From a virus, in the IMG/VR virus record IMGVR_UViG_3300010368_000014, positions 1 through 55,480 of that record: a stretch of DNA of 55,480 nt, one strand, 5' to 3'. Below, piece after piece: positions 1 to 8,623 of this stretch. The position numbers and the translations under genes were made by a program. Each line of letters begins with the position of its first letter. Positions within the stretch are counted from its first letter, which is position 1. Under the pieces are notes generated by a model, which saw only the letters and a list, made by a program, of their open reading frames with translations, was not told where the DNA came from and made no database searches.

Positions 1-459
1 GTTGGAATTGCTAATTTTACAATACTATTTCCTCATACGGGAATTAGATTTACACAAGATCATTTTCATCAGAAAGTTTCAATTATTAACAACACTATTA
101 TTGGTGCATCACATGAGGGCATATATTGCGGCATCTCAAAAGCTACTACTAACCCTTGCAATTTGATTCTTATTGCAGGAAACAATATATCTACAACAGG
201 GTGGGATTTAATTCAAGTAGGGAACTTTAAAAATACCTATATCACTAATAACATCATTAAAGATGGTGAAATAAAAAGAGATGCTGGGCAAGAACATTTT
301 ATTACTATTAACCCCAATTCATTAGCTTGGATATGGAATAATCAAATAACTGGTGATGGTAAAAAAATAGCTGTTTTAGATGCCAGATGTTTTTTTGAAG
401 CACCTGACAATTATAGTTTTAAAGGTTTTTATTTTAATGATATAATTAGATTACTTTAA
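1..459 (+). CDS. C-terminal part of a right-handed beta-helix protein (left edge partial)
   Basis: The reading frame is open from base 1, so the gene starts outside the window; the first ATG, at 163, is internal. The visible 152 residues show short repeated beta-strand rungs such as VSIINNTIIG, LILIAGNNIS and TYITNNIIKDG, the pattern of parallel beta-helix (pectate-lyase-like) folds. In phages this fold is common in tail spikes and fibres that bind or degrade host surface polysaccharide. No catalytic residues can be assigned from the fragment. It converges with the neck-like gene and overlaps its end by 14 bases. A tail-spike role is inference. Confidence 0.6.
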   Translation, partial: VGIANFTILFPHTGIRFTQDHFHQKVSIINNTIIGASHEGIYCGISKATTNPCNLILIAGNNISTTGWDLIQVGNFKNTYITNNIIKDGEIKRDAGQEHFITINPNSLAWIWNNQITGDGKKIAVLDARCFFEAPDNYSFKGFYFNDIIRLL

Positions 460-1579
460 AAGGCATTGGACTATAACTTAAAATTTTATTTAAATTTTCA
501 GCCTCACCTGCTTTTCTTTCAAGTTGTTTATCACTTCTTAAATCTGTCAGAAAATCTTGTAATTCAGTTTTTAATTCACTAAATTCTTCCTTAGCTTCGG
601 CTAATAAAATATCCCAATCAAGTTCTAATGAATCACCCCCCATGTTAACAAGCTTACCTTTAAACTTACCTCTTGCTCTTCCTAAGACTTGTTTGGTATA
701 AGCAGTCAACCATTTTCTTATCCAAGTCTTAGAGAAATGATTTAAATCACAGTAATCTTGTTTTGGTAAATCAATTTGTGTTGGTGAATAAATTTTTTCA
801 CAGTCTTTTCTACACTCTGCTGCATCTGAATCATTTAAAATGTTGGTATCATAATACTCATACCAAACTTTACACCTATACATATCTCTGTTAAAACTTC
901 TTGTTCTATTATTTTCAGGTAATGAAAATAAGTGTAACAATCTAGTCCCATTCGGCCCTTTTGTAATACGATATGTTAAATCAGAATTTAACATTCTATC
1001 AGTTATACTAAGGTGTGCAGCTCGTAAAATAACATCATGAGCTGGGAACAATGGGAAAACTCCACCTACACCTGCCCCACCAAATCCAAAACTACCATAG
1101 GGAGCTAACCCACTCCCACTAAGACCCATATTACCATAGCCCCATGAAGAAAATATAGCTGCATCAATCTGTGAGGGGGTCATAAATAAAACCTTTTTTA
1201 CTTCTCTACCAGCCGGAATTTGATATACTTGATTACCTTCAACTATATCTACAAATCCTTTTTGTAATTCAAATCGGCCACCTCTTGAAGATAAACCAAT
1301 ATCTTCACTATATGCTTGAGCTAATGTTAGTTCATAATCAAAAGAAGCAGTCGTCAACGACAGACACACATCATTTGATGTAACATTTTTACCAAAAAAT
1401 GATGAAAATTTATTATTAATTATCCACATGTGCAAATAAGCATAAAAATCATCAATTGTCAATCTTAATAATGAACACCAATCCTCATAATTAATTTCTA
1501 ACTCAAATCTACCCCCAGTTAACAAGATTTTAATATCTTGATATAGACATTTTAATTCTTCTGAACAATTGGTTTCCAT
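446..1579 (-). CDS. Neck/head-completion-like virion structural protein
   Basis: 377 residues. The middle contains the sequence QIPAGREVKKVLFMTP, then a glycine-rich loop (about residues 145-172), then FPAHDVILRAAHLSITDRML and GPNGTRLLHL. I recall this layout from neck or connector-type proteins of large T4-like myoviruses, so a gp13-like role is plausible but not proven. The C-terminus (about 325-365) is charged and helical. A CTATTTATA box lies 13 bases upstream of the ATG on the minus strand, the signal shared with the tail tube and capsid genes, which supports a late virion role. Alternative: another head-tail joining protein. Confidence 0.55.
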   Translation of the reverse strand: METNCSEELKCLYQDIKILLTGGRFELEINYEDWCSLLRLTIDDFYAYLHMWIINNKFSSFFGKNVTSNDVCLSLTTASFDYELTLAQAYSEDIGLSSRGGRFELQKGFVDIVEGNQVYQIPAGREVKKVLFMTPSQIDAAIFSSWGYGNMGLSGSGLAPYGSFGFGGAGVGGVFPLFPAHDVILRAAHLSITDRMLNSDLTYRITKGPNGTRLLHLFSLPENNRTRSFNRDMYRCKVWYEYYDTNILNDSDAAECRKDCEKIYSPTQIDLPKQDYCDLNHFSKTWIRKWLTAYTKQVLGRARGKFKGKLVNMGGDSLELDWDILLAEAKEEFSELKTELQDFLTDLRSDKQLERKAGEAENLNKILSYSPMPFKVI

Positions 1580-1592
1580 TTATAACTTTAGA

Positions 1593-1601
1593 TATAAATA
1601 G
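1593..1601 (-). promoter_or_regulatory. Putative late promoter box CTATTTATA
   Basis: Read on the minus strand, the box is CTATTTATA followed by TC, 13 bases before the ATG of the neck-like gene. Eight virion or virion-linked starts in the window have the same nine bases at 6-13 bases from the start codon. Confidence 0.6.
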
Positions 1602-1660
1602 TTATTAATAATATCTTCAAGATAAAAAACTACTCTATTTAACCGATCTCGTAAATCATT

Positions 1661-1726
1661 TTAAAGGTTATCATTATTCATAACCTCTTTAATTTGCGTT
1701 TTAATTTCTTTTAACTTGTTTCCCAT
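1661..1726 (-). CDS. Possible 21-residue peptide
   Basis: A short minus-strand frame (MGNKLKEIKT...MNNDNL) lies in the 156-base gap between two minus-strand genes, 9 bases after the end of the 113-residue gene. It is lysine-rich and could form an amphipathic helix. It has no recognisable motif and may be chance. The rest of the gap (1602-1660) shows nothing clear. Confidence 0.25.
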   Translation of the reverse strand: MGNKLKEIKTQIKEVMNNDNL

Positions 1727-1735
1727 AATTATTTT

Positions 1736-2077
1736 TTAATAAGATTGACCTTTATAATTTAATTCAATACCTGTTATTTCAAAATAAAGATTTTGAAGTT
1801 CATGGACGTATTCTATTGTTTTAATATGTGACATACTGGATAATGGATAAACATAATATTTTCTATCGCGTTTATAACTAATACTAAAACAAAAGTCTTC
1901 TTTTGTATAAAAACCACCCTTAAAGTTAAAATTAAAATTTTCAAACCAACCATGACCCAAAGGTATAGGTTTTATGTAAATTTTATTTTGTCGATAAGAT
2001 TCAAACCATTGATCAATTACTACTGGAATTCTCCATTTTTCATCAGGTCGTGATCTTGCTATTACAAAATTAGTCAT
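1736..2077 (-). CDS. Small hypothetical protein (113 aa)
   Basis: Not recognised. Soluble, rich in aromatic and basic residues (KWRIPVVIDQWFESYRQNK near the N-terminus), with no signal peptide or membrane segment. It lies 6 bases downstream of the 97-residue gene. Both proteins contain a short segment of the form (Y/V)YPL followed about 10 residues later by an IKxI-like stretch, so they may be distant relatives or partners. It is probably co-transcribed with its upstream neighbour. Confidence 0.6.
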   Translation of the reverse strand: MTNFVIARSRPDEKWRIPVVIDQWFESYRQNKIYIKPIPLGHGWFENFNFNFKGGFYTKEDFCFSISYKRDRKYYVYPLSSMSHIKTIEYVHELQNLYFEITGIELNYKGQSY

Positions 2078-2083
2078 TCTAAA

Positions 2084-2377
2084 TTAGCTTCCAAACTCAG
2101 AAAAAGAAAATCCTATCTCAATTTTTGATATTTTCATCACTTTTTTAATGTCGCCTATCGAATGTATCCCTTGAGCTGTATTGTCCAATGGATAAACAAT
2201 TGTATCCTTATTTAATAAGGGCGCAATTTCATTTGTCCAAGATAGTTCACCATTATTATTTCTTAATGCGACTTTTAGAAAATTATCTTCTATATTTTCT
2301 AAATACTGAATAGGTAATTCATCATCAATTAGTTTGATGTATCCACTGTCTTTTAAAATTCCAAATGTTGTACTCAT
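2084..2377 (-). CDS. Small hypothetical protein (97 aa)
   Basis: Not recognised. An acidic soluble protein (start MSTTFGILKDSGYIKLIDDE) with a VYPLDNTAQGIHSIGDIKKV segment that loosely resembles one in the next gene downstream. It sits 25 bases after the stop of the 1246-residue helicase gene on the same strand, so it may be a distal gene of that transcript. No late box was found before it. It could be an early accessory protein of the replication operon, by position only. Confidence 0.55.
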   Translation of the reverse strand: MSTTFGILKDSGYIKLIDDELPIQYLENIEDNFLKVALRNNNGELSWTNEIAPLLNKDTIVYPLDNTAQGIHSIGDIKKVMKISKIEIGFSFSEFGS

Positions 2378-2402
2378 AATTTATTTTTTTTAAGTGATAA
2401 AA

Positions 2403-5400
2403 TTAATCATTTATTTCCAAAGAAACAACCTTTTTTCTCTTTAATTCTTTTTTTTCTTCGTTAATGTATGTAGATACATCCTGAATTTCATACATACCTC
2501 TACCTTTATGCTCTAAGTTACAATAATATTGGAGCATTTTAAATGTCTGTGCTTCACTCACCGGACTCAGAAAATCAATTTTAGAACAAGCAAATAGATT
2601 TTTTCTAAAGTTAATGGTATATCTATTAATAAATTCTTTAGTTATATTATTTGGAATATTACCATTTAAAGCAGAATTTATTAATGATTTATACATGTGA
2701 TAATGTTCAATTTCTTCTGATTGACCATTAATACAACTTAATTTATATCTAATATTTTTATTAGCATCTAATACTTGTTCTATACAGAAAAATTGACTTA
2801 ATAAAGTCTTAGCATCTCCAAAAGAATCAATAGGAGAATCACCAACCTTAGTTTTAATATCATTAACTAAAGCAATTAATCCTTGCTTCAAATAAGAAGG
2901 TTTTTTATCTTCTTTAAACCATCTTTCATATCTATTTTTAAGTTCTTTTGCAAATAAACTATGATAGTCAACTCTATTGTCAAAGTATTTTTCACGCTCT
3001 TGCTTTTCTATACGTAACTGATTAGAGAATTTTTTATACCAAAGATTATTGAAAATATTATTTTGCCATTCTTCCATTACATTCCACACATCATTTAATG
3101 TCATATGGCGATATAAATAAACAATATTTTTTCTAATCTGAAATTCAAAATCTGGTAAATCACTTTTAAGTGCTAAAACATTAATATTTTCATCTTTAAT
3201 AGAATCTTTTATTTGATCTATTGTTTCATTCTCAATGATATTTGTTTTAATTGCAACCTGTTTTTCAAAAATATCATTTTTTATATTTCTTCTCAGGTTT
3301 TTTAATCTTTTTTTAGTGGCATTATCAATTGTTTCTTCAACAACAATATTACCCCTATATATCCAAGAATATTCCTTTAAAAGTTCTGCCATATATTCCT
3401 TATCTCGGTTACAGTATTGTAATTCTTTTAAATAAGCTTCATGGGCGATTGTAAGGTAGTTTATTTCATAGTTGTTATGACTTTTAAGGTACATGTGCAC
3501 CTGATTATTTAAAGTGTCTAAAAGCACCTTAGATTGAGTCTTATAAGTAATTTTCTTAATTTCATTCGTTAATTCAACTAATTCTTTCTGATATTGTAAT
3601 ATACCATCAAAATAGAAATCTGGAACCTCATCAGAGTATTTTTGATAGGTATAGATATTTTCAGGTACTGTCTTTCTAAATCTATTTACCACTTGTTCCA
3701 TAATATAGACAGACTCTGCTGTGCAAAAATGTAATGTTGATACATTTAAGTTATTAATATTTAATCCTTCTGCTACTAAAGAAGTACAGAAAACTAAATT
3801 ATATTTTTCCTCTATTAATTCTTTTTTAATAATGTGTTCAAAAGATGGATGGGTTTTATTATCATTATTTAGAAATAACATTTTTTCTTCTTCCCAACCT
3901 TTTTCAATAAAGTAGTTCTTAAATGTACCTAATTCACGCTCCATTTTTTTGGATTGTAAATAAATAATATTTAACCCATCTTTATTACATAAAGATTCAG
4001 TAGCTGCTGGCTTGTCAGAATATAATACATTGGAGAAATATTTTAATCTTTCTTTTATAACTTTTATAATTTCATAGTCTTGAAATTCAGGAATAATATT
4101 TTTTATATATGTTCCTGTCCACATAACAACCTTTTTAAAATAATTTAAGTGATTTAAAATAAACAACATGTCCTCAGCCCTAAATTTTTCAGATGATGAA
4201 GTTATGAAATTCTGAGCTTCATCAACATGTAATGAATAATCATCAATATTGTACTGTGGACTAGTGCTTAATATGTGAAATAATGCAGGAAAAGAACTAT
4301 ACGTGCAAATAATTAAATCCCTTTTTGGGTTAATATTCTTCTTTACACCATAAAACACACTTGCTTTATGAGCATTTTCCATTGATTCTAACAATGGAAT
4401 AACTGGGACTAACACAATTCTTTTTCCTGAAATATTAGAACAAATATTAGTAGTTTTACCAGTGCCCGTATAAGCCCACATGATAGTTTTATCACAATAT
4501 TGTAAATTAAGATCGCTTAAATATTGATCATCTTTAAGAACATAAGTATTTTTAGCAATTGTTTTTTCAGCAATTATTTTTTTCTCCCACTTTATACCAA
4601 ACAAATATGCATTAACTTCAAAAGTCCAATCATAATAATCATTTAAATCAATGTTATTTTCATTGACTTTATTTTCTTGAATATATGTTAGTGCATAATT
4701 TTTACTAATACCATTTTGCATAGTATTAACAAAATACTTATAAAGCATTTTATATTGATTACTTTCATCTAATATCAGGTAATCACCTACCTTACCAGAT
4801 ACATTTTCATGGACATTATATCCAGCTTCTTTTTTCTCATTTATAAGGGCAATCTGTTGTTCAAGACGTTTTTTTTTATCATTATCAACTACTACTCCAT
4901 AAATAAAATATGGATTACTATATATCTTATGGACTAGATATATGTATGTATTATTACTAGAATGATTTAACAAATATTCTATAAAAGTTTCCTTTGCTAT
5001 ACCTTTTTCTTTTACTGCAATTGTTAGTTCCTTGATGTTTTTCCGAGTAAAATTATTAATGTTTAATTTTGCCTCTAAAAATGAGATATAGTCTAACTGT
5101 TTTTTCAGAGTACCGACAAATAAAACGTTAAAATCAACAATTGTTCCTTCGATTTCATTTATACAATTTTCGTAAAAAGTGCCAAATTGTCCACCATAAG
5201 AATTATAGATTTGACTGGCAAACCCTGAAACGGTGCCAATATTTCTATAACCCAATAAAAGATTATATTTATCTTCATTAGCTTTATCTTCTAAGTAAGA
5301 TAAAGCAATTTCCATTTCAATTCCTAATATGTTTGTTTCTGAAAAATACTGTCTATAAAAATAATAGTTTAGTCTCCCTTCACTATTATTGATGCTATCA

Positions 5401-6143
5401 TCGTTTGAATACCATTTGTTAAGTACATACTCAAGTGTACTTACTTCATTTAACCCGTATAAATCTTTATTGAGATTAAAATTATTAACAATTTCTTTTG
5501 CTACAGGCTCAATAGCATCAATTTCATATGAATATGTACTAATATACATATCCGGGTCATAGGATAATGCATTTAATCTAGTAAAATCTTTAGTTGCTTT
5601 ATCTAGCTTAAGAAAATGCTGCCCATCAGTATATTGAGTAAATCTTTCTTCTATTAAAACCTTATAATGTTCCCATGTAGTAAGGTAATTTTTTAGTGTT
5701 AGACCATTAATTTTTAAAAGAAAGCCCATGCCGTTTAATCCGAATGATCTCCATGCGGCAACGACATAGGCTTCTGAAACCAAAAAACGTATGACATAAT
5801 CTAAATTATCTGTTTCATCTATATCATAATAGATATATGATGTCAGATTATCGTCAGAAAGTTCTGACTTTTTTCTTTTTTTACCTTTTAAATCAATAGA
5901 CCACGTAATAGCACCAGTGCTATTTTTTACATAGTCATAGTAATTAACCTTGACATTTTTGCCATATTGAAAAAGGTTATATATTTTTTCAGTATTCTTT
6001 TTTCCAGATATACGTGCTTGAATAATATCCTTTTTCAAGGGATTATTTTTTATAAATTCGTATCCCTGTTCAAGAGTTACAGATTCATTGCTAGTCCCAC
6101 TTTTGTTCAAGGCTTCAAACCTTGAAAATTTTATCTCAGTCAT
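2403..6143 (-). CDS. Primase-polymerase-like / superfamily 2 helicase fusion (1246 aa)
   Basis: The N-terminal ~220 residues resemble the archaeo-eukaryotic primase (PrimPol, BT4734/VirE-N-like) fold. There is an acidic YYDIDE motif at 106-110 in the position of the catalytic hhDhD, a glycine-rich SFGLNGMGFLLKI segment (133-145) and a DFTRLNALSYDPDMY segment (186-200). From about residue 550 a helicase core follows: Walker A YTGTGKT (~556-563), a DEAQ box in HVDEAQNF (~640), and a VVNRFRK motif (~818) like the motif VI arginine finger. The last ~350 residues are charged and helical with no recognised domain. It is the first gene leftward from the divergent control region, behind a TATCTTTG box. 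The fused domains suggest a replicative or origin-opening primase-helicase. The primase assignment is the weaker half. Confidence 0.65.
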   Translation of the reverse strand: MTEIKFSRFEALNKSGTSNESVTLEQGYEFIKNNPLKKDIIQARISGKKNTEKIYNLFQYGKNVKVNYYDYVKNSTGAITWSIDLKGKKRKKSELSDDNLTSYIYYDIDETDNLDYVIRFLVSEAYVVAAWRSFGLNGMGFLLKINGLTLKNYLTTWEHYKVLIEERFTQYTDGQHFLKLDKATKDFTRLNALSYDPDMYISTYSYEIDAIEPVAKEIVNNFNLNKDLYGLNEVSTLEYVLNKWYSNDDSINNSEGRLNYYFYRQYFSETNILGIEMEIALSYLEDKANEDKYNLLLGYRNIGTVSGFASQIYNSYGGQFGTFYENCINEIEGTIVDFNVLFVGTLKKQLDYISFLEAKLNINNFTRKNIKELTIAVKEKGIAKETFIEYLLNHSSNNTYIYLVHKIYSNPYFIYGVVVDNDKKKRLEQQIALINEKKEAGYNVHENVSGKVGDYLILDESNQYKMLYKYFVNTMQNGISKNYALTYIQENKVNENNIDLNDYYDWTFEVNAYLFGIKWEKKIIAEKTIAKNTYVLKDDQYLSDLNLQYCDKTIMWAYTGTGKTTNICSNISGKRIVLVPVIPLLESMENAHKASVFYGVKKNINPKRDLIICTYSSFPALFHILSTSPQYNIDDYSLHVDEAQNFITSSSEKFRAEDMLFILNHLNYFKKVVMWTGTYIKNIIPEFQDYEIIKVIKERLKYFSNVLYSDKPAATESLCNKDGLNIIYLQSKKMERELGTFKNYFIEKGWEEEKMLFLNNDNKTHPSFEHIIKKELIEEKYNLVFCTSLVAEGLNINNLNVSTLHFCTAESVYIMEQVVNRFRKTVPENIYTYQKYSDEVPDFYFDGILQYQKELVELTNEIKKITYKTQSKVLLDTLNNQVHMYLKSHNNYEINYLTIAHEAYLKELQYCNRDKEYMAELLKEYSWIYRGNIVVEETIDNATKKRLKNLRRNIKNDIFEKQVAIKTNIIENETIDQIKDSIKDENINVLALKSDLPDFEFQIRKNIVYLYRHMTLNDVWNVMEEWQNNIFNNLWYKKFSNQLRIEKQEREKYFDNRVDYHSLFAKELKNRYERWFKEDKKPSYLKQGLIALVNDIKTKVGDSPIDSFGDAKTLLSQFFCIEQVLDANKNIRYKLSCINGQSEEIEHYHMYKSLINSALNGNIPNNITKEFINRYTINFRKNLFACSKIDFLSPVSEAQTFKMLQYYCNLEHKGRGMYEIQDVSTYINEEKKELKRKKVVSLEIND

Positions 6144-6162
6144 ATATATCTATTGGTTTCCA

Positions 6163-6193
6163 CAAAGATAAGAGAAATGTTTTTACTATGCAA
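6163..6193 (-). promoter_or_regulatory. Bacteroidota-type promoter of the primase-helicase gene
   Basis: On the minus strand, TATCTTTG (6170-6163) matches the Bacteroidota -7 consensus TAnnTTTG. TTG (6193-6191) lies exactly 20 bases further upstream in the -33 position. Transcription would start roughly 10-15 bases before the ATG at 6143. The same TTG-N20-TATCTTTG arrangement occurs at 36958-36989 on the other strand. Confidence 0.65.
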
Positions 6194-6354
6194 CTCTTTT
6201 GATGAAAAATCTCACATATATATTTTTGTTATTTATAACTAATAGTATAACTTTTATTGTAAAAAGTTTATAATGTTTTATCTAATAAGAGTGATTCAGT
6301 ATTTTTAATTGCACTAAATAACTGATATACATTGTATTAAACTAGATTGAAAAA

Positions 6355-6378
6355 AAATTTTAACATATGTTAAAATTT
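6355..6378. repeat. 24-bp perfect palindrome, copy 1
   Basis: The core TTTTAACATATGTTAAAA is extended by AAA on the left and TTT on the right, giving 24 bp of perfect dyad symmetry centred on CATATG. It lies in the 293-base divergent gap, 58 bases before the 85-residue gene. Three further copies exist in the window (6792-6816, 21053-21072, 50286-50309). The size and symmetry suit a dimeric DNA-binding protein. As RNA it could also fold, but no T-run follows. Confidence 0.75.
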
Positions 6379-6436
6379 AAATGGCTGTATTAATAAGAAA
6401 TTTAAATAATTATATTATTATGAAAATATAATTATT

Positions 6437-6694
6437 ATGAATGTACCTGATATTTTAGGAGTCGAAGTGATAACGCCTGATGGGAGAGGAAGCATTTTAT
6501 CTTTAAATCCTGCAAGAGTTACTGTCCATTTAAACAGAACTCATCGTAATCAAGTAATGAAAGGCAGTCATGCTGGGATAGGGGCTTTGCATTATTCTTA
6601 TGAATATGATGAAGTTGAAATTATAAAAGGACAATATTGTTTTAACGATGAAAGGATCAATTGGCAATATGATAACATTAATATTAACCCATAG
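6437..6694 (+). CDS. Small beta-rich protein (85 aa) between two palindromes
   Basis: No named family recognised. The sequence GVEVITPDGRGSILSLNPAR followed by VTVHL and EYDEVEII has the strand pattern of a small SH3/KOW-like beta barrel. It is the first rightward gene of the divergent region and stands alone, with palindromes 58 bases before its start and about 98 bases after its stop. That placement suggests it is controlled by, or is, the factor that binds the palindromes; this is inference. Its promoter is not obvious: no TAnnTTTG or CTATTTATA box is seen upstream. Confidence 0.65.
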   Translation: MNVPDILGVEVITPDGRGSILSLNPARVTVHLNRTHRNQVMKGSHAGIGALHYSYEYDEVEIIKGQYCFNDERINWQYDNININP

Positions 6695-6791
6695 TTGTTT
6701 TTTATCATAGTATAATTAACTATATAGGGGGAAGCACACTTTTTAATGCATCTAACTAGTTAACTATAAGCATTTTATAATTCACAGTCAT

Positions 6792-6816
6792 AAAATTTTA
6801 ACATATGTTAAATTTT
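6792..6816. repeat. Palindrome, copy 2 (one base shorter on one arm)
   Basis: TTTAACATATGTTAAA is perfect (6797-6812) and the flanks AAAAT/ATTTT continue the symmetry if one base is skipped. It lies 33 bases before the glycosyltransferase start at 6849, in the 154-base gap that otherwise holds a 9-bp direct repeat TTAACTATA (6717-6725 and 6760-6768) and no gene. Confidence 0.7.
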
Positions 6817-6848
6817 GGCGGTTTTCTCTAAAATTTAATATTTTCATT

Positions 6849-7880
6849 ATGCAATTATATTTAAAAAAAAGAGAATACATGGATTTTTTGGAAAAAATAA
6901 AAAATAGGGGATCAACAGTATACTTCATTGATGTTGACCACAAGGGACAATATAGTGAAATTGTTGACTATTTTTATCAAATTGCTTTAAAGGTTTCTCA
7001 GACTCATAAAGTAATTATTTTACATGATAAGAAAGATTACGTCAAACCTTATTATACTACTCGATTTGATGGATTAGAACATTTATCGTTTGAGGAGTTA
7101 CAAGCGAAAGAAATAAAAATTTCGGCTGCTGATTTTATTTTCGTCATGGAATATTACCTTGATGTGGTAAAACAATTAAGAGAAACTAAAATTCCTGCTG
7201 AAATAGTTTTAGTGGTTGCCAATTTTAGTGCAATTTTACCCTCACTTGATATGGGTGATAATTGGTATAATTATGGCATTAAAAATGTTGTGGTTACAAA
7301 TGATTTTACTAGATCATTTTGCAGTAAGTTTTTTCCTACTATAAACTACCATGTTTATAATTCTAACTTAGAATTGCCACTAAAAGATAAAACAACTTTA
7401 GATAATCCTACTATCTTGATGGTAAATGGATCAGTCACAAAAATCGAAGATATTGTAAAAGGATTTTTTCTTGCCTATCCTCAATATAGTTTCGTTCCCA
7501 TTAAAACACTTGAGTTAAGTGAATATCAGAACATATATGAGCAATTTGATAATTGCAGTGTGGCTGTATTTATGGATGACTTGTCTTCTGAGTATGATTT
7601 ATTGAAAATGGCACTAACAAGAGGTGTAAATACAATAGGATTGATACCAAAACTTGCTCCTAGTTGGTTTATCAACGAAGAGGGTGCAATTAAATATGGA
7701 GAGTGGACAAATAACCCTTATCGTTTAATTGATTTACTAGCAATGCATTTTGATGCTTGGATTAGTGATAATAATAGACAACAAGAACCCGTCTCATTTT
7801 CTGTTTACGATAGTGACATTATGGATAAACTTATGGAAAACCGTATTGATTTTTTAGAAAAAATAGTAAATAAATCATGA
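6849..7880 (+). CDS. GT-B-like glycosyltransferase (343 aa)
   Basis: The N-terminal half has alternating strands and helices (TVYFIDVDH, HKVIILHDK, ADFIFVMEYYLDVV, KNVVVTNDFTRSF). The C-terminal half starts at NPTILMVNGSVTKIEDIVKG and has a second Rossmann-like set including SVAVFMDDLSSEYDLLKMAL. That two-domain layout is typical of GT-B enzymes such as family 4, which transfer a sugar from a nucleotide sugar. The usual EX7E motif is not clear. The stop overlaps the next glycosyltransferase start (ATGA), so the two are translated together. The target could be phage DNA, a virion protein or host surface sugar; nothing in the sequence decides this. Confidence 0.55.
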   Translation: MQLYLKKREYMDFLEKIKNRGSTVYFIDVDHKGQYSEIVDYFYQIALKVSQTHKVIILHDKKDYVKPYYTTRFDGLEHLSFEELQAKEIKISAADFIFVMEYYLDVVKQLRETKIPAEIVLVVANFSAILPSLDMGDNWYNYGIKNVVVTNDFTRSFCSKFFPTINYHVYNSNLELPLKDKTTLDNPTILMVNGSVTKIEDIVKGFFLAYPQYSFVPIKTLELSEYQNIYEQFDNCSVAVFMDDLSSEYDLLKMALTRGVNTIGLIPKLAPSWFINEEGAIKYGEWTNNPYRLIDLLAMHFDAWISDNNRQQEPVSFSVYDSDIMDKLMENRIDFLEKIVNKS

Positions 7881-8623
7881 TAGACGTTATAGTACCAGTA
7901 AAAAACATTGTTAGTGCCAAAGATAAGGAATTACTTATAAAAGCATTTCAATCGTTAAACAGCCAAGTAAACCGAGATTTTACAGTCAACCTTTTTATTA
8001 ATAATGCAGAAAGTGGCGTATTAACTGATTTGGTAACTTCTTTGAATAATCCTCCTTTAATTCATATTTATGATGAAGATTATTCATATACTGAATTAAT
8101 TAATTATGCATCTTCTATGTTAAAAAATGATTATTTTATCATTTTAGAGCAAGATGATGTTTTTCAATCAAAACACTTTCAAAATTTTTATAAAAATTCA
8201 CAGGAAAAATGTGCCATGTATCTAAACTTATCATTGGAACTATCTAATGGTAATGAAGTCATGGGGATTAGAAATGAAATTTTTTGGTCTGTAAACGTAA
8301 ACAATCAAATAGGTAACGTTTCTCATGAAATTGCAAAAAGAAATGTTAATAACCTTTCATTAGATGGTGCATTTATAAACAGAGAAAAATTTATTGAATA
8401 TAAGGGATATAGAGAAGATATTGAGATTTTCTTTAATCAGGAATTAATTTTAAGATTTGCATATAAGGGTGAAACTATATATGTAATACCTAAAATGGGA
8501 GTTCATCACATGATGAATAGAGATGGTTCATATTTAGATGTTTGTTCACAAAAATATTCTAGAGATGATATAGGTGAATTTCATACTAAAATGATGAAAA
8601 TTCACATGTTAAATAAAAAGTAA
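7877..8623 (+). CDS. GT-A family 2-like glycosyltransferase (248 aa)
   Basis: It starts with the typical family 2 entry MIDVIVPVKN, followed by LLIKAFQSLNSQ and TVNLFINNAE. The metal/nucleotide-sugar motif is EQDDVF (about residues 93-98). A second acidic site, DGAFINREKF, and the late GYREDIEIFFNQELILRF segment match the acceptor-side layout of the family. Length is normal for a single-domain enzyme. It starts inside the stop of the upstream GT-B enzyme and ends directly against the sigma-like gene, forming a three-gene unit. Role by analogy: glycosylation of DNA bases or virion proteins. Confidence 0.7.
   Translation: MIDVIVPVKNIVSAKDKELLIKAFQSLNSQVNRDFTVNLFINNAESGVLTDLVTSLNNPPLIHIYDEDYSYTELINYASSMLKNDYFIILEQDDVFQSKHFQNFYKNSQEKCAMYLNLSLELSNGNEVMGIRNEIFWSVNVNNQIGNVSHEIAKRNVNNLSLDGAFINREKFIEYKGYREDIEIFFNQELILRFAYKGETIYVIPKMGVHHMMNRDGSYLDVCSQKYSRDDIGEFHTKMMKIHMLNKK

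Noticed and set aside
3235-3435. Plus-strand frames inside the primase-helicase gene (also 3721-3915)
   Set aside because: Antisense to a clear long gene, hydrophobic low-complexity translations, no start signals; shadows.
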